A DNA stretch of 64,000 nucleotides, from contig CP136068.1 of NCBI GenBank assembly GCA_032622095.1, positions 164,011,465-164,075,464 of the forward strand. Direction: 5' to 3'. Positions 11,893 through 23,030 of this stretch are shown piece by piece. A program made the position numbers and the translations under genes. The first letter of the stretch is position 1, and each line of letters starts with the position of its first letter. Under the pieces are notes generated by a model that searched no databases, was not told the DNA's origin, and saw only the letters and a list, made by a program, of their open reading frames with translations. This stretch comes from Siphonodentalium dalli. Lineage: Eukaryota; Mollusca; Scaphopoda; Gadilida; Siphonodentaliidae.

Positions 11893-12232
11893 AGTGCATT
11901 CTCTTATATATGCGAGGATCCATGAGAGACCGCATATATGAGGCCCCCACCCCCTTTTTCGTACGCCGTATTTCATGCCCTGTTATGAGGTACGCCGTAT
12001 TCCAGCCCCTTTGTTAGGAAGTATTCGGTATTCCAAAAATACCGGCCGTATTCGTACGCCGGCCTTCCAAAAAATGAAGTTTTCATATATTTTTATGTAT
12101 TCCATATGGCTGTTAACTGGTATTCCGTATTCCACCCTCTGTGTTAAGTGGTATTCCATATTCCATGGGAGGTGGTGCGGGGGCCTCATATATGAGAGCA
12201 CTCACTGGCATAGGATATGTAATGCAGCACCA
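11893..12232. mobile_element. Element with hairpin-module-like ends and degenerate inner repeats
   Basis: It begins CAGTGCATTCTCTTATATAT followed by GCGAG, related to the hairpin module of the TTAA MITEs. CATATATGAGGCCCCCAC is mirrored near the right end by GGGGGCCTCATATATGAG. The interior holds degenerate copies of GGTATTCCGTATTCCA and TACGCCGTATT. Confidence 0.65.
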
Positions 12233-12363
12233 GCGCATCTCCCGTCATTAAAGGGTTAAACCCGCTGGATATTGTAATGATAACAGGTGAAATAGGCTCA
12301 ATAAATCATGTAATCTTGAGGTAGACATTCATATGATGTGAAATTCATGGTTACCGAACAGGT

Positions 12364-12457
12364 ACAAGTCTGCTTGTACCCACACCAGCTAGGATATTTG
12401 AATAACGAGCATGTCCGTATCCAAATATCCTAGCTGGTTTATGTACAGGTAGACTTG
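12364..12457. repeat. Hairpin, interrupted arms of about 37 bp
   Basis: The inner arms ACCAGCTAGGATATTTG and CAAATATCCTAGCTGGT are perfect. The outer arms (CAAGTCTGCTTGTAC and GTACAGGTAGACTTG) pair imperfectly. The loop is about 20 bp. Confidence 0.85.
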
Positions 12458-12565
12458 GACTAGTACTGGCTAAGAAATTTGTAACATGTATTTTTTATCT
12501 TCAAATCTTTTATCTTCAAACAGTTCCTAGGTTTTGAGCTAATGGTATTCTCGTTTGGTACAAAG

Positions 12566-13045
12566 CAGCCCTGGGAATTAAGGAAAATTTGCCTAGGCAA
12601 TATATTTGCCTAGGTGAAAGAAATCGGCCTAGGCAAAAACAGATTTTACCCAGGAAATTTTCCAACAATATTGCCATCTCAAATCAATATGATTCAATAA
12701 TAACCTGAAATGCTTAGTTATTTTGGGGAACATTATTTCCATGCCACTAGTACTCAACATATATGTAAAAATCCACAAATCATCTTGAAAACAAGTGTCC
12801 TTATACCGGTACATGTAGCTAGTTAATTGCCCAGTGCCATGGAAACAACTGTGGGACAATATATGTAAAGAGTGATAGAAGGAAGTCATTTTGGCTAAAG
12901 AGGTTCTATTTCTGATAGACAAAAATCAAATTTAGTAACCCAATGAACTTGTTTTACCTAGGAAATATAATTGCCTAGGCAAACCAATTTTGCCTCTGCT
13001 TTTACCTAGGCATTGCCTATTGACTAGGCTAATTCCCAGGGCTGC
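12566..13045. mobile_element. 480-bp MITE with CAGCCCTGGGAATT ends
   Basis: The perfect terminal inverted repeats are CAGCCCTGGGAATTA and TAATTCCCAGGGCTG. They are flanked by direct CAAAG on both sides, a candidate 5-bp target duplication. Subterminal regions are rich in TGCCTAGGCA-type palindromes. The 97-codon minus-strand open frame inside (12629-12922) is not supported as a gene. Confidence 0.85.
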
Positions 13046-13189
13046 AAAGTAAGCAGTGGTCATATGGCTTCCACCTCAAAATTCTTCTGATTTTTAGCAC
13101 AGAAAAATGGTTCTTATTTATCCATCTATACATGGAACTTTGAAACAAAATTAAGAGTGTTCCAAAAAGAATGACACTACATAAGTACT

Positions 13190-14006
13190 GAAATTTGGCG
13201 CCTTATGTTTCAATGTTAATTTGCACAGTGCATAATCATGCATGTTGCCACATCTGAGTTCTAAAATTAGGATAATTTTAAAACCATTATAAATTAGGTG
13301 AATGGAATTTAGACACAATTTATTCTAAATTTATGCCATGACTAAATTTAGAAAAATGAGGATAAATTTCGAAATTTATTAAGATAAATGTCGAAATTTA
13401 TCCATATTTAAAAAAATATTTCATGATATAAATGTAGTTGAAATTTACTAACATTGATGTCAGATCAATTTGGATGGTCAGTTAAATGTAGATAAATGGA
13501 AATTTATCCACATAAATTTTGAAATTTATCCACATAAATTTAGAAATTTATCCACATAAATTTTGAAAGTTATCCACATAAATTTTGAAATTTATTCAAA
13601 TAAACTTTGAAATTTATCCCCATTTGCTTAATTTATGTCATAAAGAGCGTTTATATCTCGAATTCGCAGAATTATGAAACATATGTAAGACGATCCCAAA
13701 GTTATGACACTATGAAAGTGTTGAAATGTTGTCCCTTGGATTTCAACATTCATGTAAAATTTATGCAGTGCATAAATTGTGTTAAACTCCAGAATCATGC
13801 CAGATCTATTTTGTTCGAAATCTGAAATTTGAAATTTAGGGAGAATTTATTCGCATTTATTCACTTTGTGAGGAAGAATAAATGTGAAATTTATGCATAT
13901 GCCTAAATTTCAAATTTAGGATAAATTTATCCCGTTGTAAATTGTGTACATGGAATTTAGGCATAATTTATTTTTTTGTAAATTCCACTTTTCATGCAGT
14001 GATGGT
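13190..14006. mobile_element. AT-rich element with AAATTTATCCACAT repeats
   Basis: This region is packed with variants of AAATTTAT and ATAAATTT on both strands. It includes a short tandem array at 13495-13620 (unit about 22-24 bp, GAAATTTATCCACATAAATT) and ends CTTTTCATGCAGTG as at 11147. It is probably a foldback-type non-autonomous element. Its exact left end is uncertain. Confidence 0.6.
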
Positions 14007-14029
14007 AAGTGAACCTTTAGCACACACTA

Positions 14030-17000
14030 TCTATTATATATTTTGGAAGATCTGTCTGTCTGTCTGTCTGTGTGTTCGCGATGAACTCGAAAACGGCCCA
14101 CCCGATTTCGATGAAACTTGGTATGTGGGGGCATTTTCGGCCGGGTGCTAACATAGGCATATTAATTTGTCCGTGCGACGTGACCTTGACCTTGAAATCG
14201 GGTCGTTTCAAGGTCAAACGCCCGAATATCACGGGATTTCGATGAAACTAGGTATGTTGGGGTACTTTCTTATGGCGAGTTTCATAAGCATATTCATTTG
14301 CCCGTGCGACGTGACCTTGACCTTGAAATCGGGTAACTTCAAGGTCAAATCGCCAATTTTGATGGGATTTCGACGAAATTTGATACGTGGGGTTACTTTT
14401 GGGCACTGATTGTTTTGGACGGGTCCAATGGTGACCCCGACCAGACCTTGACCTTCAAAATGATCAATTCAAGGTCAAATCGGGTAAAACCGCATGGATT
14501 TCGACGGGCACGTTTGTCGGGTACTTTTGTCCTGGCAGTGTTTTGGACTGGTCAAATCGTGACCCCACTTGACCTTGACCTTCAAAATGGACAATTCAAG
14601 GTCAAAGCCCGGACGAAGTCGGGTCACCTTCTAGTCTATTATATATTTTGGAAGATCTGTGTGTCTGTGTGTGGTCTGTGTGTGTGTGTGTTCGCGATGA
14701 ACTCGAAAACGTCCCACCCGATTTCGATGAAACTTGGTATGTGGTGGTATGTTCGGCCGGGGACGAACATAGGCATATTAATTTGTCCGTGCGAGGTCAA
14801 CTTTTCACGTGCCGAGGTCAAATCTGTTTTTACGCCGTTTTGCGCTAATATATTTCAGTTCGGTGCTTACAAATCGATTCGAAACAGCGCGAATAATAAC
14901 ATGCCAGTCATAATAATGACACTATGAGAATCTTTCGTGTTTCCTCTTTCCAACGATATATAATATGTATGTATCCGTTTTAGTTATCTGCCTCAATTAT
15001 TAAGAAGAAGTGGTACGATCTTCTATCAGGGTAAAAACAATGCGTAACTTCTATGACGTCGTTAGAGGTCATACAGTTAGATCACGTTAACTCTTACCCG
15101 GCCGATGCATTTGACTGTTTCAGACGTCTTGGCGATATCTCGGGCACCGATGGTAATTTATCTTTACGTTGAAACTTGATAATTAATGAGCGTGTGTATA
15201 TGAGGCGCGTTTATATACTTCAGTGGAAATCAAATCGTGTTAAACTGGCGGATTTTTACGGACGAAATTTGATGCATAGGGTATCTCGGTATCCGCTGGG
15301 CCGATTTCCCGGTATCCGCTGGGCCGATTTCCACCATTTTTGGGGTGTTGGTGTTTGACCCCACCTGACCTTGACCTTCAAAATGATCAATTCAAGGTCA
15401 AATCGGGTAAAACCGGATGGATTTCGACGGGTACTTTTGTCGGGTACTTTTGTTCGGGCACTGTGTTTTGGACGGGTCAAATCGTGACCCCACTTGACCT
15501 TGGCCTTCAAAATAGACAATTCAAGATCAAAGCCCGGACGAAGTCGGGTCACCTTCTAGTCTATTATATATTTTGGAAGATCTGTCTGTCTGTGTGTCTG
15601 TGTGTCTGTGTGTCTGTGTGTGTGTTCGCGATGAACTCGAAAACGTCCCAACCGATTTCGATGAAACTTGGTATGTGGGGGTATTTTCGGCCGGGGACGA
15701 ACATAGGCATATTAATTTGTCCGTGCGACGTCACCTTGACCTTCAAATCGGGTCATTTCAAGGTCAAACGCCCGAATATCACGGGATTTCGATGAAACTT
15801 GGTATGTGGGGTTACTTTCTTATGGCGAGTCTCATAAGCATATTCATCTGTCCGTGCGACGTGACCTTGACCTTGAAATCGGGTAACTTCAAGGTCAAAT
15901 TGCCAATTTTGATGGGATTTCGACGAAATTTGATACGTGGGGTTAGTTTTGTCCACTGATTGTTTTGGACGGGTCCAATCGTGACCCCGACCAGACCTTG
16001 ACCTTCAAAATGATCAATCAAGGTCAAATCGGGTAAAACCGGATGGATTTCGACGGGCACGTTTGTCGGGTACTTTTGTCCGGGCAGTGTTTTTGGACTG
16101 GTCAAATCGTGATCGCACTTGACCTTGACCTTCAAAATGGACAATTCATGGTCAAAGCCCGGACGAAGTCGGGTCACCTTCTAGTCTATTATATATTTTG
16201 GAAGATCTGTCTGTCTGTGTGTCTGTGTGTCTGTGTGTCTGTGTGTGTGTTCGCGATGAACTCGAAAACGTCCCAACCGATTTCGATGAAACTTGGTATG
16301 TGGGGGTATTTTCGGCCGGGGACGAACATAGGCATATTAATTTGTCCGTGCGACGTCACCTTGACCTTGAAATCGGGTCATTTCAAGGTCAAACGCCCGA
16401 ATATCACGGGATTTCGATGAAACTTGGTATGTGGGGGTATTTTCTTATGGCGAGTCTCATAAGCATATTCATTTGCCCGTGCGACGTGACCTTGACCTTG
16501 AAATCGGGTAACTTCAAGGTCAAATCGCCAATTTTGATGGGATTTCGACGAAATTTGATACGTTGGGTTACTTTTGTTTACCGATTGTTTTGGACGGGTC
16601 CAATCGTGACCCCGACCAGACCTTGACCTTCAAAATGATCAATTCAAGGTCAAATCGGGTAAAACCGGATGGATTTCGACGGGCTCGTTTGTCGGGTACT
16701 TTTGTCCGGGCAGTGTTTTGGACTGGTCAAATCGTTACCCCACTTGACCTTGACCTTCAAAATGGACAATTCAAGGTCAAAGCCCGGACGAAGTCGGGTC
16801 ACCTTCTAGTCTATTATATATTTTGGAAGATCTGTCTGCCTGTGTGTCTGTGTGTCTGTGTGTCTGTGTGTGTGTTCGCGATGAACTCGAAAACGTCCCA
16901 ACCGATTTCGATGAAACTTGGTATGTGGGGGTATTTTCGGCCGGGGACGAACATAGGCATATTAATTTGTCCGTGCGACGTCACCTTGACCTTCAAATCG

Positions 17001-18678
17001 GGTCATTTCAAGGTCAAACGCCCGAATATCACGGGATTTCGATGAAACTTGGTATGTGGGGTTACTTTCTTATGGCGAGTCTCATAAGCATATTCATCTG
17101 TCCGTGCGACGTGACCTTGACCTTGAAATCGGGTAACTTCAAGGTCAAATTGCCAATTTTGATGGGATTTCGACGAAATTTGATACGTGGGGTTAGTTTT
17201 GTCCACTGATTGTTTTGGACGGGTCCAATCGTGACCCCGACCAGACCTTGACCTTCAAAATGGTCAATCAAGGTCAAATCGGGTAAAACCGGATGGATTT
17301 CGACGGGCACGTTTGTCGGGTACTTTTGTCCGGGCAGTGTTTTTGGACTGGTCAAATCGTGACCGCACTTGACCTTGACCTTCAAAATGGACAATTCAAG
17401 GTCAAAGCCCGGACGAAGTCGGGTCACCTTCTAGTCTATTATATATTTTGGAAGATCTGTCTGTCTGTGTGTCTGTGTGTCTGTGTGTCTGTGTGTGTGT
17501 TCGCGATGAACTCGAAAACGTCCCAACCGATTTCGATGAAACTTGGTATGTGGGGGTATTTTCGGCCGGGGACGAACATAGGCATATTAATTTGTCCGTG
17601 CGACGTCACCTTGACCTTAAAATCGTGTCATTTCAAGGTCAAACGCCCGAATATCACGGGATTTCGATGAAACTTGGTATGTGGGGGTACTTTCTTATGG
17701 CGAGTCTCATAAGCATATTCATTTGCCCGTGCGACGTGACCTTGACCTTGAAATCGGGTAACTTCAAGGTCAAATCGCCAATTTTGATGGGATTTCGACG
17801 AAATTTGATACGTTGGGTTACTTTTGTTTACCGATTGTTTTGGACGGGTCCAATCGTGACCCCGACTAGACCTTGACCTTCAAAATGATCAATTCAAGGT
17901 CAAATCGGGTAAAACCGGATGGATTTCGACGGGCACGTTTGTCGGGTACTTTTGTCCGGGCAGTGTTTTGGACTGGTCAAATCGTTACCCCACTTGACCT
18001 TGACCTTCAAAATGGACAATTCAAGGTCAAAGCCCGGACGAAGTCGGGTCACCTTCTAGTCTATTATATATTTTGGAAGATCTGTGTGTCTGTCTGTGTG
18101 TGTGTGTGTGTCTGTGTGTTCGCGATGAACTCGAAAACGTCCCAACCGATTTCGATGAAACTTGGTATGTGGGGGTATTTTCGGCCGGGGACGAACATAG
18201 GCATATTAATTTGTCCGTGCGACGTCACCTTGACCTTGAAATCGGGTCATTTCAAGGTCAAATGCCCGAATATCACGGGATTTCGATGAAACTTGGTATG
18301 TGGGGGTACTTTCTTATGGCGAGTCTCATAAGCATATTCATTTGCCCGTGCGACGTGACCTTGACCTTGAAATCGGGTAACTTCAAGGTCAAATCGACAA
18401 TTTTGATGGGATTTCGACGAAATGTGATACGTTGGGTTACTTTTGTTCACCGATTGTTTTGGACGGGTCCAATCGTGACCCCGACCAGACCTTGACCTTC
18501 AAAATGATCAATTCAAGGTCAAATCGGGTAAAACCGGATGGATTTCGACGGGCACGTTTGTCGGGTACTTTTGTCCGGGCAGTGTTTTGGACTGGTCAAA
18601 TCGTTACCTCACTTGACCTTGACCTTCAAAATGGACAATTCAAGGTCAAAGCCCGGACGAAGTCGGGTCACCTTCTAG
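14030..18678 (+). mobile_element. Seven head-to-tail Helitron-like units
   Basis: Units run 14030-14634, 14635-15559, 15560-16184, 16185-16809, 16810-17434, 17435-18059 and 18060-18678; four are exactly 625 bp. Each starts TCTATTATATATTTTGG, then a (GTCT)n/(GT)n tract. Each ends with a small hairpin (CCCGGACGAAGTCGGG) 11-12 nt before CTAG, and the next unit's TC follows with no spacer. A 5' TC and a 3' hairpin plus CTRR are the termini known for Helitrons. The interior has about four subrepeats with TGACCTTGACCTT opposite TTCAAGGTCAA. No Rep/helicase gene is present, so the units are non-autonomous; they resemble the bivalve pearl and Helitron-related MITE class. All open frames here are shadows of the repeat. 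Confidence 0.85.
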
Positions 18679-18705
18679 TATATATATATAGATAGATCAT
18701 GTCAT

Positions 18706-19971
18706 GAATCTCTAGTCCACCTATCCAGTATAGATATAAGTGAGTCTCTAGTCCACCTATCCAGTATAGGTATAAGTGAGTCTCTAGTCCACCTATCCAG
18801 TATAGGTATACGTGAGTCTCTAGTCCACCTATCCAGTATAGGTATAAGTGAGTCTCTAGTCCACCTATCCAGTATAGGTATAAGTGAGTCTCTAGTCCAC
18901 CTATCCAGTATAGGTATAAGTGAGTCTCTAGTCCACCTATTCAGTATAGGTATAAGTGAGTCTCTAGTCCACCTATCCAGTATAGGTATAAGTGAGTCTC
19001 TAGTCCACTTATCCAGTATAGGTATAAGTGAGTCTCTAGTCCACCTATCCAGTATAGGTAAAAGTGAGTCTCTAGTCCACCTATCCAGTATAGGTATAAG
19101 TGAGTCTCTAGTCCACCTATCCAGTATAGGTATAAGTGAGTCTCTAGTCCACCTATCCAGTATAGGTATAAGTGAGTCTCTAGTCCACCTATCCAGTATA
19201 GGTATAAGTGAGTCTCTAGTCCACCTATCCAGTATAGGTATAAGTGAGTCTCTAGTCCACCTATCCAGTATAGGTATAAGTGAGTCTCTAGTCCACCTAT
19301 TCAGTATAGGTATAAGTGAGTCTCTAGTCCACTTATCCAGTATAGGTATACGTGAGTCTCTATAGTCCACCTATTCAGTATAGGTATAAGTGAGTCTCTA
19401 GTCCACCTATCCAGTATAGGTATAAGTGAGTCTCTAGTCCACCTATCCAGTATAGGTATAAGTGAGTCTCTAGTCCACTTATCCAGTATAGGTATACGTG
19501 AGTCTCTAGTCCACCTATCCAGTATAGGTATAAGTGAGTCTCTAGTCCACCTATCCAGTATAGGTATAAGTGAGTCTCTAGTCCACCTATCCAGTATAGG
19601 TATAAGTGAGTCTCTAGTCCACCTATCCAGTATAGGTATAAGTGAGTCTCTAGTCCACCTATCCAGTATAGGTATAAGTGAGTCTCTAGTCCACCTATCC
19701 AGTATAGGTATAAGTGAGTCTCTAGTCCACCTATCCAGTATAGGTATAAGTGAGTCTCTAGTCCACCTATCCAGTATAGGTATAAGTGAGTCTCTAGTCC
19801 ACCTATCCAGTATAGGTATAAGTGAGTCTCTAGTCCACCTATTCAGTATAGGTATAAGTGAGTCTCTAGTCCACCTATTCAGTATAGGTATAAGTGAGTC
19901 TCTAGTCCACTTATCCAGTATAGGTATACGTGAGTCTCTATAGTCCACCTATCCATTATATGTATAAGCGA
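18706..19971. repeat. 36-bp satellite, about 35 copies
   Basis: The unit reads GAGTCTCTAGTCCACCTATC then CAGTATAGGTATAAGT. Two copies carry the same 2-bp insertion (CTCTATAGTCCACC, near 19360 and 19938), 578 bp apart (16 units plus 2 bp), so a block of the array was duplicated. The 36-bp period gives two long minus-strand frames made of a 12-residue repeat; these are not genes. The unit resembles the end of repeat UR (TATCCAGTATAGGTAAGTGG at 62654). Confidence 0.96.
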
Positions 19972-20039
19972 GTGTCCGGAAATATGGGAACTCTTTGATG
20001 TTCTGACCCCTTCTAACAGGGAACTCAATGATTTACTTG

Positions 20040-20138
20040 TAGACCAAATCTTCTCGGTCCACAACAGTTTGGGATATCGGTTGGCATCATTCCAACCGAT
20101 ACCCCAATCTCTTGTGGACCACGTGACGATTTGGTCTA
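20040..20138. repeat. Hairpin, imperfect arms of about 45 bp
   Basis: The left arm (AGACCAAATC, GGTCCACAA, ATCGGTTGG) pairs with the right arm (CCAACCGAT, TTGTGGACC, GATTTGGTCT) around the loop CATCATT. This is probably a small palindromic MITE. Confidence 0.85.
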
Positions 20139-20244
20139 AATGTAAGTAGGGGGTGGTCCCCAGTTCGAGATTTGCATGGTTTTTGTGATTTGTCTTTAGC
20201 CGATATCTCAATAAACATTAAATTAATTATCCGGGAGCTCGATG
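20139..20244. other. Intergenic, no feature seen
   Basis: A short unique stretch before the inverted-repeat nest. Confidence 0.4.
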
Positions 20245-22417
20245 GTGTAGCGACACCTCATATTATATAGTTATCGCCCGCGATTGAGTGATACGCGGGG
20301 ATTTGTCGCCCGCTCGAGACCTGGAATGTCACCCGAGGGCCGCCAGGCCAGAGGGTAACATTCCAGGTCGAGAGCGGCGATAAATCCCCGTGTCTCACGA
20401 AAACAAGAGTGACAACTGTATTGTTATCTGAAAAAGGAGTACACGTGCACGCACCTCCTTAATGGCAGCATATAAGTGCGCCCGTATATTCTTTAATCCA
20501 GTTCGAAGAGTTAATTTTATGTTGGAATCCCCGCTTTATAGAAAATAAGACGTTAAGATGTTGGATCAATTAACACACCCATCATTTGCGCAGCTATTGC
20601 CCGGTCAGTTTGCTGGTCGCGTGGTGGGAATCGGTTCACGGAAAGAGGAATAACAAATTTCGAATTAGATTAGCCATGGGGCGAAATGTTCGGCTTCGTT
20701 TTAAATGAGGTTATAGACGCAGGTAGACGTGTTAATTTCGAGAACGCTAAATTGTTAAACTAACAAGTTTTAGTCGAACACAAGAAATTGACAACTGTTA
20801 TATACAGACTGTTACGCAACATAAGGATATGCTTGTGAAGTCGGAGGAATGAGCGGCTAATTTGAACTTTAGAGCTTAGTACAGAAACGTATTTGTAACA
20901 TTTGTGCATCGTGTTGCAGTAAATACCAACTGCATAATCATTTAGTTGTTCCACGGTATTCATTATTGATATAAACTGGTACAATAGGAACATTACACCT
21001 TATAACGGATTTATGTCCGAGATTACACCATTTATGCACAGCGTGTTTTAATTGCAAATTAAAAACAACAATTATGCAAATTAGCAACTACCATAGTTCG
21101 CTATTGTTACGAAACAGCGGGGTTTACACAATGAGTGTTTTCGGAAAGTATTAGAGCTGTGAGAGAATCTCTGCACGTTGAGTACGTCGTAGTTCTATAT
21201 ATTATACTTAACTGTATAGGAAATGTTACATCGGAAGTCGTTCTATCGCCGGTTTGTGATGGTTCTTGACTGATTTGTGACTGTTCCTTGTGATCGAAAT
21301 TATATATGTTCGCGACTTTTTGACAGTTAAAACGCAATTCTGGAGCCATCTCGCTGATCATTCGATTAACTTTTCCATTCCCCTCACAATCGGTGGCCCA
21401 AACGAGCGCAATAATAACTAAAATTCCATTGTGTGTGTCATAACAACGACGAAAACCGCGAATTTTGATATTTGTTTGTGTTCCATCCTGATCGAGTCGG
21501 TTCTCTTCCCATTTAATCGGTTTTATACGGGTAATACTATGGCTAATATTTGGCAGGATAATGGTTCAAACTGACAATGTCATGAAATTAACCAAAGATA
21601 AACACAACAAAATATGCATTAAGTTGAAATTTGCACCACTTGTCATCAAATTCTATATATTACACTGCCTTCCTATGCTTATGCAATAACCTGTGTTACG
21701 CTTATCAAAATTCATCAAGTCGCCAGCTAGTTTGAAAAATAAGGCGTTTTGCAGGCCCAACATTTCCATGAGTCCATAGCCGGTTAACTATAGTGGAATT
21801 TCATAGCGTTGTACTTAGACGGGATATATAGAGTTATCTGTCTTGTATATTATGTTGTCTATTTTCATAGACGCATTTTAATCAGCAAAAAGCCAAAAAA
21901 TAAGAGGTTAAAAGTTCGTTGACACCCATACATTGTTCTGATTACGCAATTTATTAAGTTTATGTTGGGCATCTGCTTGCTGGATGCTGATTATATAGGT
22001 TAGGTGCTAGAAGTCGTTATTTCTTTATCGCACTTGTTCTGCTGTTCAGGGTAATCTGACCGGCAATCACTCAGCATTTGTTCTAACTCCTAAGCCTCTA
22101 GACAGTGAAGCCATGCCACTCAGATTCCTGTTAAGATATACCTGATTACAACCAATCACGCAATTAATTGTATCCACTCGCCTGTGAAAGGGAATAATTG
22201 TTTTATAATAGAAAAGCTATCTTTTGTAATATTAAATAAAATAAAAATTGGATGAAGTGAAAGCAAAAATTATTTGGTCACCCGCCTTTGACTTACTATA
22301 GCAGTCGTCACGAACATGCAAGATCGCCCCCGGGGCAACTGGTCTTGGGCATAAGTAGTCACGCATCCTCGTGGATATTCCGGAATGTAAATAAGAGTAC
22401 CATTACTAAACCTTTAA

Positions 22418-22862
22418 CCCTTTACCCAACAGAACGGCCCTGGGCCAATGCATTCTCTTATATATGCGAGTCGACCATAGGTCGCCTCGCATATATAAGA
22501 GAATGCATTGGCTTAACACATATTAAAAATGATAAAATTGTCAAAGAATGTAGAAAAATATTATAAAAAATGTTAAAAAATTATAAAATTGTTAAAGAAT
22601 GTAAGAAAAAATGGTAAAAAGTGTTAAAAAAGATTTTGTTTAGGCCAATGCATTCTCTTATATATGCGAGGCGACCTATGGTCGACTCGCATATATAAGA
22701 GAATGCATTGGCACAGGGCATAACTGTAACCATCACAATGTGGTCAATGAACCGGTTCCCAATGATATCCATATCTGTGTGGTGTTATTGAAACAGACCG
22801 AAGATATTTTAGGCTGTTGAAGCTTTATTTGGGCGTTGTTGGCCGTTCTGTTGGGTAAAGGG
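22418..22862 (+). mobile_element. TTAA-flanked double-hairpin MITE (family 2), complete copy
   Basis: TTAA at 22414-22417 and 22863-22866 flanks the inverted ends CCCTTTACCCAACAGAACGG and CCGTTCTGTTGGGTAAAGGG. Two long hairpins (22445-22511 and 22645-22711) flank a spacer of about 130 bp. TTAA duplications with CCC-starting ends are the signature of piggyBac-type transposition. It has no coding capacity and lies inside the 3.1-kb element. Confidence 0.92.
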
Positions 22863-22924
22863 TTAAAAGTAACTCAATGGAAGTTTTACAAAATCATGTG
22901 ACTATTGGTCAAAAGAGTACAAGT

Positions 22925-23030
22925 GAAGTCGGCCCCATGTGAAGTCGACTCTATATGAAGATGGCCCTATACGAAGACGACCCGATGCGAAGTCGACCTG
23001 AGAGAAGTCGGCCCCGATGATTAGATAGGA
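22925..23030. repeat. Degenerate GAAGTCG repeat
   Basis: About six copies of GTGAAGTCGGCCCCAT-like 14-17-bp units, strongly diverged. Confidence 0.7.

Noticed and set aside
14415-18495. Many 120-170-codon open frames in the Helitron-like array
   Set aside because: The same peptide recurs in every unit in two frames and on both strands. It contains poly-VCV from the GT microsatellite and no Rep, helicase or other domain.
18702-19948. Minus-strand frames of 222 and 215 codons with a 12-residue repeat (RDSLIPILDRWT)
   Set aside because: They are translations of the 36-bp satellite. Both begin at the duplicated 2-bp-insertion unit and have no promoter, signal or flanking exon.
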